A model generated the notes under the pieces. It made no database searches. It was not told where the DNA came from and saw only the letters and a program-made list of their open reading frames with translations. Shown here one piece after another: positions 7,322-13,844 of a DNA stretch of 13,844 bases. The translations under genes were made by a program, and so were the position numbers. The DNA is taken from the NCBI GenBank assembly GCA_025362255.1, contig JANYGY010000075.1, forward strand, positions 1 to 13,844, written 5' to 3'. The stretch comes from Planctomycetales bacterium (lineage in GTDB: Bacteria; Planctomycetota; UBA11346). Every line of letters starts with the position of its first letter. Position 1 is the stretch's first letter.

Positions 7322-8214
7322 ACCCACCCTTCCCACGGTTCGCCCGCCAGATGGCGGATGACGTTGCGATAGAGTTCAGGATTGCCGATGTCCTCTACTC
7401 CGGCGTCCATGTTCGGATTGTCATTCACTTCGATGACGCAAAAGCCGTCGTCGAATTCCTTGATGTCGATGCCATAGAGACTGCGCCCGATGGCGGCGCC
7501 GGCCTGCAGCGCGACCTCAATTAATTTCGGCGGTACTGCCTGTTTTTCGACGCCCACGACCGAGCAGATGTTGGGCTTTCCAGCGTCGTCCTTATCATGG
7601 ATTCGCCACGCGCCCTGGGCCATGACATATTTGATCGCGAACAATACCTTGCCATCGAGAATGGTGACTCGCCAATCAAAAGAACTGGGCAGATACTGTT
7701 GGATGACGAGTCTATCGGCCCGGCGCAGGAAGCGTTTGCCGACTTTGACGAAGCTCATCGCATCATTTACTTTTTCGACGTAGGCGCTGAAGGCGCTGTT
7801 GGGCGCCTTCAAGACCAATGGTCGGCCATAGCGCTCGAACAATTCAGCCGCCTGTTCAACCGTGACTTCGTCTTCGGCAAGAAAGCAGGTTTCGGGCATC
7901 GACACCCCGGCCCGCATCAGATGCTGATACATGCTGACTTTGTCGCAGCACACCGCGATCGAATCCGGCTCGTCGATAACCACCAGACCATAGACTTCGC
8001 CGAGTCGCGCGGCGACATAACTAGTGTTCAACGGATCGGTCAAGGCGCGGATCAGCAGCCCGTCATAGCGCGGGATGTTCATCATTTCGGAGCGGAACAG
8101 GAAGTCGCAGTCGTGCCCGAGCTTGGCGGCGGCCATGCGGAAGTTGGTCAGCGCGGTCAGCTCGACCGCGCGACGAATGGTGTTGCGCTCGGTGAAGATC
8201 GCTAGCCGCGCCAT
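7318..8214 (-). CDS. RimK-like ATP-grasp ligase (stand-alone, without fused RLAN domain)
   Basis: The 298-residue protein is an ATP-grasp amide or peptide ligase. An N-terminal Rossmann-like region (1-85; YDGLLIRALTDPLN, VVIDEPDSI) leads to DKVSMYQHLMRAGVSMPET (about 91-109). The ATP-binding part has Lys136 in LVLKAP, FDWRVTILDGKVLFAIKY (179 onward), GIDIKEFDDG (248-257) and the Mg-binding IEVNDNPNMDAGVED (261-275). The last motif closely matches the RLAN-associated RimK family. The glycine-rich loop after Lys136 reads NSAFSAYV and has lost its glycines. The start overlaps the RLAN gene's stop by 13 bases in another frame, and the stop overlaps the GNAT start. Expected reaction: ATP-dependent joining of a carboxylate to an amine via an acyl-phosphate. 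The acceptor is unknown. Confidence 0.9.
   Translation of the reverse strand: MARLAIFTERNTIRRAVELTALTNFRMAAAKLGHDCDFLFRSEMMNIPRYDGLLIRALTDPLNTSYVAARLGEVYGLVVIDEPDSIAVCCDKVSMYQHLMRAGVSMPETCFLAEDEVTVEQAAELFERYGRPLVLKAPNSAFSAYVEKVNDAMSFVKVGKRFLRRADRLVIQQYLPSSFDWRVTILDGKVLFAIKYVMAQGAWRIHDKDDAGKPNICSVVGVEKQAVPPKLIEVALQAGAAIGRSLYGIDIKEFDDGFCVIEVNDNPNMDAGVEDIGNPELYRNVIRHLAGEPWEGWV
7328..7333 (-). promoter_or_regulatory. ribosome-binding site fixing the GNAT GTG start
   Basis: GGAAGG on the minus strand lies six bases before GTG at 7321, inside the last codons of the ATP-grasp gene. It favours the shorter start and translational coupling. Confidence 0.55.
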
Positions 8215-8963
8215 AAGCCCGCCTCTTTGATGATCGCTTTTTCATTTTGGGTCAGCTCTTCCTTTTTCAGCGGACTGATCGCCGAGAACAGGAATTCACG
8301 TTCGGTGACAATGATCCGGACGCGGGCCAGAGGCAGCCTGAAGATGCGCCACAAACGCGCGGACAGCTCTTGATAATCCGGGTTGAGGCATTGGCCGAGC
8401 ACCAGGCGCACGGTGTCGACCCGGCTGTCGGGCGGCAGATGCTGGCAGACCATTGCATACTTACCGCTCATCGAAAGTGATTTGATCGCTTCGCTCAAGC
8501 CGTTCTGTTCCGCCACGACCTGTCCTTCGTCCATGTACGGATTGATTGGATAGAGGATGAACGGCGGCTCGAAACTGATCATGTGATCATTGATGATTTC
8601 CCACTGCGGAGTGCCCAGACCCGCCGCCGCCGCGCGGGTCAGCGCCAGCGGCACGACATACGCATCGAGCGCATCCTGCACCGTGGGGATGGGCAGTTGC
8701 CCTTCATGTTCAGCTTCAAGGGTGCGGTAATAGCCGTCGGTGAGATAACTGTAGTCACCGTCGAGATTGACGAACACGCCTTCGGCGCGCAGATCGTCGG
8801 GCAATTCAAGTGGGAAATCGGGGCTGGCGAACATCGCTTGGCGCAGTGGCCTAGCGGTCTGCGCCGGCGGCGGCGCGACCAGCACCCGCGGTCGTGGAGG
8901 TGGGTCGTCGGCAGCGGTCGTCGAGACCGACGCTTCGCTGCGGGTGTCACGCGGTGGAGGCAT
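8202..8963 (-). CDS. stand-alone RLAN (RimK-like ATP-grasp N-terminal) domain protein
   Basis: The product carries the RLAN domain normally fused to the N-terminus of a RimK-like ligase. Diagnostic segments, numbered for the 253-residue form, are VFVNLDGDYSYLTDGYYRTLEAE (about 62-84) with PIPTVQDALDAY just after. Near the end come LVLGQCLNPDYQELSARLWRIFRLPLARVRI and FSAISPLKKEELTQNE. The region in between includes a long insert with ILYPINPYMDEG. A Pro/Ala-rich, probably disordered tail precedes the domain. ATG at 8963 is preferred because AGGAAG (8970-8975) precedes it by six bases. An in-frame ATG at 9047 would add 28 residues but lacks a clear site. The gene ends inside the ATP-grasp gene, which suggests the two subunits form one enzyme. 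RLAN function is not established; substrate recognition is an inference. Confidence 0.85.
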   Translation of the reverse strand: MPPPRDTRSEASVSTTAADDPPPRPRVLVAPPPAQTARPLRQAMFASPDFPLELPDDLRAEGVFVNLDGDYSYLTDGYYRTLEAEHEGQLPIPTVQDALDAYVVPLALTRAAAAGLGTPQWEIINDHMISFEPPFILYPINPYMDEGQVVAEQNGLSEAIKSLSMSGKYAMVCQHLPPDSRVDTVRLVLGQCLNPDYQELSARLWRIFRLPLARVRIIVTEREFLFSAISPLKKEELTQNEKAIIKEAGLWRG

Positions 8964-8969
8964 AGGGCT

Positions 8970-8975
8970 CTTCCT
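8970..8975 (-). promoter_or_regulatory. ribosome-binding site favouring the ATG at 8963
   Basis: AGGAAG on the minus strand lies six bases before ATG 8963 of the RLAN gene. The upstream in-frame ATG at 9047 has no comparable site. Confidence 0.5.
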
Positions 8976-9074
8976 ACCGGCGACCGTACCGGCAGGGTCA
9001 CGTTGTGAAGGGGTCCGCCTGAGTTTCGCGGTGGGCGCGTGCTTCATCGCCGAGCAGAATCGCCCGACGGTCGC

Positions 9075-9668
9075 TCAGCTCGAACGCTGATGCGGGTGGG
9101 GCTTGCTCAGCGGATGGGTGGCGAGGTGATCGAGCAACGCGAGCAGCTCCGCGGCTTGGATCCGCATCAGGGCGGCCGTTTCGCTCGGCTCGGCGGTGGT
9201 CTGGGCACGCAGGCAACGCGCGAGGAATGCGCCGGGCCGCCAGACCCCGTCGCTAACCAGATCGGTGAAGCCTTCGGCGGCGGCGACCGGAATCAGGTGG
9301 GTGAACACCGGATGATCGCTGATCCGCGCCAGCCAATAGCGGGCATTGTCGGCGTCGCCTTCGCGGCGATGCAGCACCGCGTGAATGAAATCCGCAGCCG
9401 GGTCGCCCTCCATGGTCTGCACGACCTCATGCGCGGCGTCCCACGAATCGTGCCAGCAATAAGCCAGGGCCAGCAGCTGGGCTTGGCGTGGCGCATCGAA
9501 TGCGGTCAGCTGAAGGGCCTCGGCGAGGGCCGCGCGCACCTCATCGACGCTCTTGGCGGAGGCGCGGATCTTCTGATCCAGCCCGGGATTTCCGGCGTTG
9601 ACGAAGATCTGGCGGAGACGGTCGACGACAAGCATACGGTCACGTAACGCTTGGCGCCGCCGCCTCAA
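9075..9668 (-). CDS. conserved TPR-like helical protein, function unknown
   Basis: A soluble, helix-rich protein of up to 197 residues with no signal peptide. Its centre reads YCWHDSWDAAHEVVQ and then FIHAVLHRREGDADNARYWLARISDHPVF. The WHD...AH and HRREGD..NA.YW..R pattern recalls a family of bacterial hypothetical proteins often labelled tetratricopeptide-like; I know no assigned function. The several His residues in these motifs are noteworthy but unproven as metal ligands. The start is uncertain. TTG at 9668 has AGGG six bases upstream, while ATG at 9635 (MLVVDRLRQIF) has no clear site and would drop a very basic 11-residue start. It is the first gene of the minus-strand operon, 27 to 111 bases before the RLAN gene depending on that gene's start, and divergent from the PilB-like gene. 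Confidence 0.8.
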   Translation of the reverse strand: MRRRRQALRDRMLVVDRLRQIFVNAGNPGLDQKIRASAKSVDEVRAALAEALQLTAFDAPRQAQLLALAYCWHDSWDAAHEVVQTMEGDPAADFIHAVLHRREGDADNARYWLARISDHPVFTHLIPVAAAEGFTDLVSDGVWRPGAFLARCLRAQTTAEPSETAALMRIQAAELLALLDHLATHPLSKPHPHQRSS

Positions 9669-9736
9669 TCACTGCCCTGGCCAAGCCTCGCCCAGGGGGA
9701 TGCGCCCGCAGGCTGAGACTCCATGATCTGACCCGG

Positions 9737-9766
9737 TTGCGCTGAGCTGCCGCGATGTGGTAGAAT
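9737..9766 (+). promoter_or_regulatory. candidate sigma-70 promoter of the PilB-like gene
   Basis: TTGCGC (9737-9742) and TAGAAT (9761-9766) are separated by 18 bases. Transcription would start near 9773 and give a leader of about 40 bases before the ATG at 9815, which is preceded by TGGAGTG. Confidence 0.5.
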
Positions 9767-9814
9767 GGCGTTGATCTTTTTGGCGATGAACCGCGATTCC
9801 CGATGGAGTGACGC

Positions 9815-11491
9815 ATGCGCAAGTTTCTTGGTGAGCTGCTGGTCGAGATGGAAGCCGCCACCGAAGGCGAGATCAAATCCGCCCTGGCCAAACAGATGGA
9901 TGGCGACAAGCGCCCCATCGGGCAGATCCTGGTCGAGCTGGGCACGGTATCGCCCGAAAATGTCGCCCGGGCGTTGGCCGAGCAGTTCGATCTGCGCTAC
10001 ATCGATCTCGAGACCTATGACATTCCGGCCTCGGTGATCCGCTTGATCGACGAAGCCCTGTGCCGTGAGCGCAAGGTCATCCCGGTGTCGCTGGCGGGGC
10101 GCATGCTCACCGTCGCGATGGCCAATCCCTTGGATCTTGAGCTGGTCGACACGCTGCGGTTTTCGACCTCGTTGCAGATCGAGGTCGCCCTGTCGAGCGA
10201 ACGGCAGATCGCCGTGACGATCGACAAATACTTCGGCCTCAGCGAGTCGAAGATCGATCAGATGATGGGCGACATGACCACCGACATTTCTGTGCGCACC
10301 GCTGACGAGACCCAGGAAAAAGACGACGCCCTGATCATCAAATTTGTCCAACAGATCATTCAGAACGCCGACAACAACCGCGCCAGTGACATCCATGTCG
10401 AGCCGATGCAGGACAGCCTGCGCATCCGCTACCGCATCGATGGCGTCTGCTTCACCATGGACCCGGCGCCCAAACGTCTGCAGGGTCCGGTGATCCAGCG
10501 GCTGAAGATCATGGCCGACATGCCGATCGAAGAGAAACGCAAACCGCTCGACGGTCGCATCAAGCTCAAGCTGAAAGACAAGCGCATCGACCTGCGTGTC
10601 AGTTCGCTGCCCAGCGTGTGGGGCGAATCGATCGTGATGCGTATTCTCGACTCGGCGAACCTCAAGCATTCGGTCGAAGACATGGGTTTCGACCCGGCCG
10701 ACATGAAGATCTTCACCGGTCTGATCAAACGCCCGAATGGCATCATCCTGGTCACCGGGCCGACCGGCTCGGGCAAGACCACCACGCTGTACGCGACGCT
10801 GAATTCGCTGAACACCGTCGATCGTAAGATCATCACCGCCGAGGATCCGGTCGAATACAACCTGCCGGGCATCAACCAATGCCAGGTGCACAGCAAGATC
10901 GGCCTCGACTTTCCGCGCATTCTGCGCGCGATGCTGCGTCAGGCGCCGAACGTCATCCTGGTCGGTGAGATCCGTGACGCGGAAACCGCGCAGATCGCCA
11001 TTCAAGCGTCGCTCACCGGCCACTTGGTGTTCTCGACCCTGCACACCAACGATGCGCCGAGCGCGATCACCCGTCTGATCGACATGGGCGTCCAGCCGTT
11101 CCTCGTCGCGACCTCGATCCAGGCGATCCTCGCCCAGCGCCTGATCCGGGTGAACTGCCCGAAATGCAGCGAGCCCTATGAGCCTGAGATCAAGCAGCTC
11201 ATCGGCCTGGGTCTGAAACCCGAGCAGTGGAAGAACGGCAACTTCAAACGCGGCAAAGGCTGCGACCACTGCAAGGGCTCCGGCTATCGCGGCCGGCGCG
11301 GGATTTTCGAATTGATGGTGATGAACAAGCACATCCGCGAACTGGCATTCAACAAAGCTACCGCCTCTGACGTGCGCAAAGCCGCGGTGGCCAACGGCAT
11401 GGCGACCCTGGCGATGGACGGCGCGCGCAAGGTCCTGCAGGGGATCACCACCGCCGACGAGATCCTGCGCATGGCAAAAGCCGAAGAGTGA
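9815..11491 (+). CDS. PilB/GspE-type secretion or pilus assembly ATPase
   Basis: This 558-residue protein is a cytoplasmic hexameric ATPase that powers type IV pilus extension or type II secretion. The N-terminal MshEN-like region has two tandem repeats (4-27, FLGELLVEME...SALAKQ; 34-57, PIGQILVELGTVS...ARALAEQ). The ATPase core contains DIHVEP (202-207), Walker A GPTGSGKTTT (315-324), the Asp box around TAEDPVEY (351-358), Walker B VILVGEIRD (380-388) and the His box TGHLVFSTLHTND (401-413). A four-cysteine zinc site follows (CPKC 448-451, CDHC 483-486), then the usual helical end. All catalytic motifs are intact. GGAG upstream supports the ATG. No pilT, pilC, gsp or pilin gene is visible nearby, so PilB and GspE cannot be told apart here. 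A phosphatase gene follows after 36 bases. Confidence 0.95.
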   Translation: MRKFLGELLVEMEAATEGEIKSALAKQMDGDKRPIGQILVELGTVSPENVARALAEQFDLRYIDLETYDIPASVIRLIDEALCRERKVIPVSLAGRMLTVAMANPLDLELVDTLRFSTSLQIEVALSSERQIAVTIDKYFGLSESKIDQMMGDMTTDISVRTADETQEKDDALIIKFVQQIIQNADNNRASDIHVEPMQDSLRIRYRIDGVCFTMDPAPKRLQGPVIQRLKIMADMPIEEKRKPLDGRIKLKLKDKRIDLRVSSLPSVWGESIVMRILDSANLKHSVEDMGFDPADMKIFTGLIKRPNGIILVTGPTGSGKTTTLYATLNSLNTVDRKIITAEDPVEYNLPGINQCQVHSKIGLDFPRILRAMLRQAPNVILVGEIRDAETAQIAIQASLTGHLVFSTLHTNDAPSAITRLIDMGVQPFLVATSIQAILAQRLIRVNCPKCSEPYEPEIKQLIGLGLKPEQWKNGNFKRGKGCDHCKGSGYRGRRGIFELMVMNKHIRELAFNKATASDVRKAAVANGMATLAMDGARKVLQGITTADEILRMAKAEE

Positions 11492-11527
11492 CCCTTCAAC
11501 GCGCACGCGCGCGCAGACAGTTAGGTC

Positions 11528-12343
11528 ATGTACCATCACGAGCTGTCGATCGCCTGCCTCGCTGCGCGAGAGGCCGGGCGCATTGCGTTGCAGATGCAGG
11601 CCGGGATCGCGAGCACCGCCAAAGCCGATGGCTCGCCGGTGACGCCGGGCGATCTGGCCGCCGATCTGGTCATCCGCCATCATCTGCTCGCCGCTTTTCC
11701 CGGCGACGCGCTGCTCTCCGAAGAAGCCCCCGACGATCTGCTGCGGCTATCCAATCGACGGGTGTGGATCGTCGATCCAATCGATGGAACGTCGGATTAT
11801 GTCGCGGGGGGCAGCGGCTGGGCAGTGCAGATCGGCTTGGCCGTCGATGGCGTGCTGGTGCTGGGCGTTCTGGATCTGCCCGGTGAGCAGACGCAGCTCA
11901 CCGGAGTCGTCGGCCATGGCGCGACCATCTGCGATGAACGCGGAGTTCGGGCGCTGACCCGCCCCGTGGTCCACCCCACCGATCCCCCGCTGACGACCTT
12001 GATCGCATCCAGCTCGACTCGCAATTCGACGGCCCTGCGGACCCTGCGCCAGGCGTTGCCCGAATACGCGTGCACCGCCTGCACCAGCGTCGGGGTCAAG
12101 GTCCATCGGATCCTGCGCGGCGAAGCGGACCTGTACGTTCACACTCGGCGCATCCACGAGTGGGATGTCGCCGCCCCGGCGGCGGTGCTGCGCGCAGCCG
12201 GCGGAGCGGCCACGGCCCTCGATGGTTCGACTCTCGTCTTCAATTCGCCCAGCGGGCGCAATCCCGGATTGGTGTTCTCCAGTCGCAATGATCATCCGCA
12301 GATCGTCTCCCGATTGGCGGCCGCCGGGCTGCGTGCGGAATGA
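11528..12343 (+). CDS. inositol monophosphatase/CysQ-family phosphatase
   Basis: The 271-residue protein belongs to the Mg2+-dependent, Li+-sensitive phosphatase superfamily (inositol monophosphatase, 3'(2'),5'-bisphosphate nucleotidase CysQ, HisN-type). Visible signatures are KADGSPVTPGDLAAD (32-46), LLSEEAPDD with Glu65 (62-70), VWIVDPIDGTSDYVAGG (79-95, Asp83 and Asp86 as metal ligands) and HEWDVAAPAAVLRAAGG (210-226, Asp213). The KxDGSPVT and SEE features lean toward CysQ, which removes pAp formed in sulfate assimilation; a HisN or IMPase role remains possible. The canonical xAD of the first motif is PGD here. The upstream TTAGGTC is a weak ribosome-binding site. The stop overlaps the start of the next gene (ATGA). 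Confidence 0.9.
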   Translation: MYHHELSIACLAAREAGRIALQMQAGIASTAKADGSPVTPGDLAADLVIRHHLLAAFPGDALLSEEAPDDLLRLSNRRVWIVDPIDGTSDYVAGGSGWAVQIGLAVDGVLVLGVLDLPGEQTQLTGVVGHGATICDERGVRALTRPVVHPTDPPLTTLIASSSTRNSTALRTLRQALPEYACTACTSVGVKVHRILRGEADLYVHTRRIHEWDVAAPAAVLRAAGGAATALDGSTLVFNSPSGRNPGLVFSSRNDHPQIVSRLAAAGLRAE

Positions 12344-12900
12344 GGTGCCGACGTTACGTGCTGCTGCTGATGGGAATGACACTGGCGCTCGTGGCGCTCG
12401 CGAGCTGCACCCGCACGCCCCCCGGCGTGCAGCACGAAGAGATGCGCATCCTCGCCAATTGGATCGAGGACTCGGTGCACGGCATCCCGCGGCGTCCGGG
12501 CGAACTAGAGTTGTTCGGCGCCAGCGCGGAGTTCACCCTGGCTGCCCAATGGGCGATGGGCAACACCATCCGCGAACGGCGGATCCCTCCGCAGCAGATC
12601 CAGGCGCGGATCACGCGGGCCCCGGCGCTGAAGGCCGCCCTGCGCAGCCAGGTCGTGCACATCGACGCGCGCCTGGGAATGGTCGGCCCGGCGCCGCAAT
12701 TGACCGGCGCTGATTTCGTCCTCGCTGCCCAGATCGCGGACAACGAAAATCGCGATCGGCGCACCATCGATGCGGTGGTGCTCAGTCGCAGCGAAGCCTC
12801 CAGCGAAGCTGCCGCGTGGTACCGCGAGGCCGCCCGCGAGGCCCGGGTGGCGCAGGATCTGGCCGCTGGCGGCACCGAGTGGCCGGCGAAAGCGCCGTGA
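12340..12900 (+). CDS. small lipoprotein, possibly DUF1318-like
   Basis: A 186-residue exported lipoprotein with a lipobox LASC (anchor Cys23) after a hydrophobic signal. The mature part is mostly helical and rich in Ala and Arg. The stretch from about residue 105, with HIDARLGMVG, LAAQIADNENRDRRTID and the later SEAAAWYREAAREARV, is reminiscent of YdbL/DUF1318 proteins (a run ending in N-x-x-R followed by a helix), but the match is by eye and weak. The start is part of an ATGA overlap with the phosphatase stop, so translation is coupled. Only three bases separate its stop from the stop of the convergent ComF gene, and there is no room for a terminator. Confidence 0.75.
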   Translation: MRCRRYVLLLMGMTLALVALASCTRTPPGVQHEEMRILANWIEDSVHGIPRRPGELELFGASAEFTLAAQWAMGNTIRERRIPPQQIQARITRAPALKAALRSQVVHIDARLGMVGPAPQLTGADFVLAAQIADNENRDRRTIDAVVLSRSEASSEAAAWYREAAREARVAQDLAAGGTEWPAKAP

Positions 12901-12903
12901 TTT

Positions 12904-13680
12904 TCAGCTGTATTTGAGCGTCCGCGCGAGCACCACCAGCTCGACCCGCTGCGCACCGGCCATCCGCAACGCTTTGGCCGCGGCCGAAGCCGTCGCGCCA
13001 CTGGTCAGCAGATCGTCGACCAGCACCACGTTCGCCGGCACCGTGCCGACCGCGATGAACAGTCCTTCGACGTTGTGGGCGCGGGCGGCGGCGCCCAGGC
13101 GATGCTGCTCGGTGGCCAGGCGGGTGGTGGCCAGCAGGCAGGCGTACGGCTGACCGGTCTGCCGCGCGACTGCCCGCGCCAAGGCGGTACCCAGGTGCGG
13201 CCCCGTGCGCCGGCCGGGCGACGGCGGCACCGGCACGATCACCGCCGGACCATCGACATCGAGCACCGGCATCAACCCGGCGCAGGTCTTCACCGCCGCC
13301 GGACGCCCGGCGGCTTTCGCGTTGCCGACCAGCTGAACCATGCGCTCGACGTACGCCCAGCGGGCGGTGACCTGAACGAGAAACGGCAGGCCCTCGTCGG
13401 CGCAGTGGGCACAGGCCAGATCGCTCGCGGTGGACGTCTGCGGCATGCCGCACCAGCGGCACGGGCGCACCAGCTCAGGCAATTCTTCGCGGCACGGCGA
13501 GCACAGTCCCGGCCCGTTCGCAAGGGTGCACAGCGGGCACACACTGGGCAGCAGCAGATCAAGCAGGGTGCGATGGCTCACCGGCGGGTTGTGACGGACG
13601 GCCGCAGACGTTCCATCGGTTTGTCCGTCTGATCGGATGGCTGATGCCGGCTTGCGGTGATGGCTGACGATCCCCATCAT
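12904..13680 (-). CDS. comF: ComF-family phosphoribosyltransferase-like protein
   Basis: The product (258 residues from the ATG) has four CxxC pairs (Cys48/51, 60/63, 74/77, 90/93), i.e. an N-terminal double zinc-ribbon. This is followed by a PRTase-like domain with VIVPVPPSPGR (148-157), QHRLGAAARAHNVEGLF (192-208) and the PRPP-binding motif VVLVDDLLTSGAT (218-230). This is the ComF/GntX architecture, linked to DNA uptake and competence. The usual RGFNQ after the PVP motif is not present (GPHLGTALARA instead). ATG 13680 has GAGG upstream, but the first 33 residues are unlike the family, which usually begins just before the first Cys pair. GTG 13581 would give 225 residues but has no ribosome-binding site. 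The start is therefore open. Confidence 0.88.
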   Translation of the reverse strand: MMGIVSHHRKPASAIRSDGQTDGTSAAVRHNPPVSHRTLLDLLLPSVCPLCTLANGPGLCSPCREELPELVRPCRWCGMPQTSTASDLACAHCADEGLPFLVQVTARWAYVERMVQLVGNAKAAGRPAAVKTCAGLMPVLDVDGPAVIVPVPPSPGRRTGPHLGTALARAVARQTGQPYACLLATTRLATEQHRLGAAARAHNVEGLFIAVGTVPANVVLVDDLLTSGATASAAAKALRMAGAQRVELVVLARTLKYS

Positions 13681-13844
13681 GCACGCCTCGTGGAAACTTA
13701 TCGCCTTTCTGCTCTGGTGATGTTGCTGCTGATGTCCGTTTTCGGATTAGGCACGGCGGCTGAAGGCCCCCTGCAAGGAATCGCACCTTCCCTGCCAGCG
13801 GCAACGGGATCGGCAATCGCCACCAAGGTCGCTTACCTGCCGAT
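13660..13844 (+). CDS. N-terminus of a secreted protein (3' end beyond the window)
   Basis: An open frame runs from ATG 13660 to the window edge without a stop. It encodes MADDPHHARLVETYRLSALV, then MLLLMSVFGLGTAAEG, a signal-peptide profile with likely cleavage at TAA/EG. The mature start (GPLQGIAPSLPAATGSAIAT) is Ala/Pro/Ser-rich and gives no family clue. GTG 13690 (VETYRLSALVM...) would give a more typical signal peptide and would not overlap the divergent ComF start; ATG 13720 is also possible. No strong ribosome-binding site is seen before any of them. Confidence 0.55.
   Translation, partial: MADDPHHARLVETYRLSALVMLLLMSVFGLGTAAEGPLQGIAPSLPAATGSAIATKVAYLP

Noticed and set aside
9669..9725. 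A 19-codon minus-strand leader ORF (MESQPAGASPWARLGQGSD) whose stop overlaps the TTG start of the TPR-like gene
   Set aside because: No ribosome-binding site or attenuator-like hairpin was seen and the TTG start itself is uncertain.
11498..11514. Alternating purine-pyrimidine run (GCGCACGCGCGCGC) between the PilB-like and phosphatase genes
   Set aside because: Could adopt Z-DNA in principle, but it is short and expected by chance in GC-rich DNA.
9665..11683. A 672-codon open frame on the minus strand covering the PilB-like gene
   Set aside because: It is antisense to an unmistakable ATPase with all motifs intact, its translation is rich in Asp, Arg, His and Gln without any recognisable domain, and long antisense frames are common opposite GC-rich genes.

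Overview
This is a GC-rich, gene-dense bacterial window. The organism looks Gram-negative: there is a probable outer-membrane beta-barrel ending in Phe, there are lipoproteins, and there is a PilB/GspE-type ATPase. Two surface proteins end in Gly-rich tails with a CGLG-type membrane sorting tag. Together with PKD and PPC modules and a predicted GH63-like enzyme, this fits environmental lineages such as Planctomycetota or Verrucomicrobiota, but the sequence alone does not fix the phylum. I see no rRNA, tRNA, CRISPR array or insertion sequence. No intergenic gap exceeds 300 bases.

Layout. Positions 1-3487 (+) form a secreted/surface block: the end of a PKD-type protein, a modular metzincin protease, and a small barrel-like protein whose GTG start overlaps the protease stop. 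Positions 3566-4975 (+) encode a GH63/MGH1-like glycosidase without a signal peptide. A secreted fasciclin-domain protein (5027-5512, +) converges on a secreted thioredoxin-like protein (5636-6151, -), with a perfect hairpin terminator between them.

Positions 6210-9668 (-) look like one operon. In transcription order it holds a conserved TPR-like protein, a stand-alone RLAN domain (the N-terminal partner of certain RimK-like ligases), an ATP-grasp ligase, a GNAT acetyltransferase, and an unusual lipoprotein with a second membrane segment. The last four genes overlap by 4-13 bases. RLAN and ATP-grasp domains are usually one protein; here they are split. This is the best candidate for a poorly described system, probably forming an amide or peptide bond and acetylating a small molecule or protein tail.

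Positions 9815-12900 (+) start divergently from that operon. They encode a PilB/GspE ATPase with an N-terminal MshEN-like domain, an inositol-monophosphatase/CysQ-like phosphatase, and a small lipoprotein coupled to it by an ATGA overlap. A ComF-type phosphoribosyltransferase (-) converges on them with 3 bases between the stop codons. A secreted protein (+) starts at the right edge and runs out of the window.
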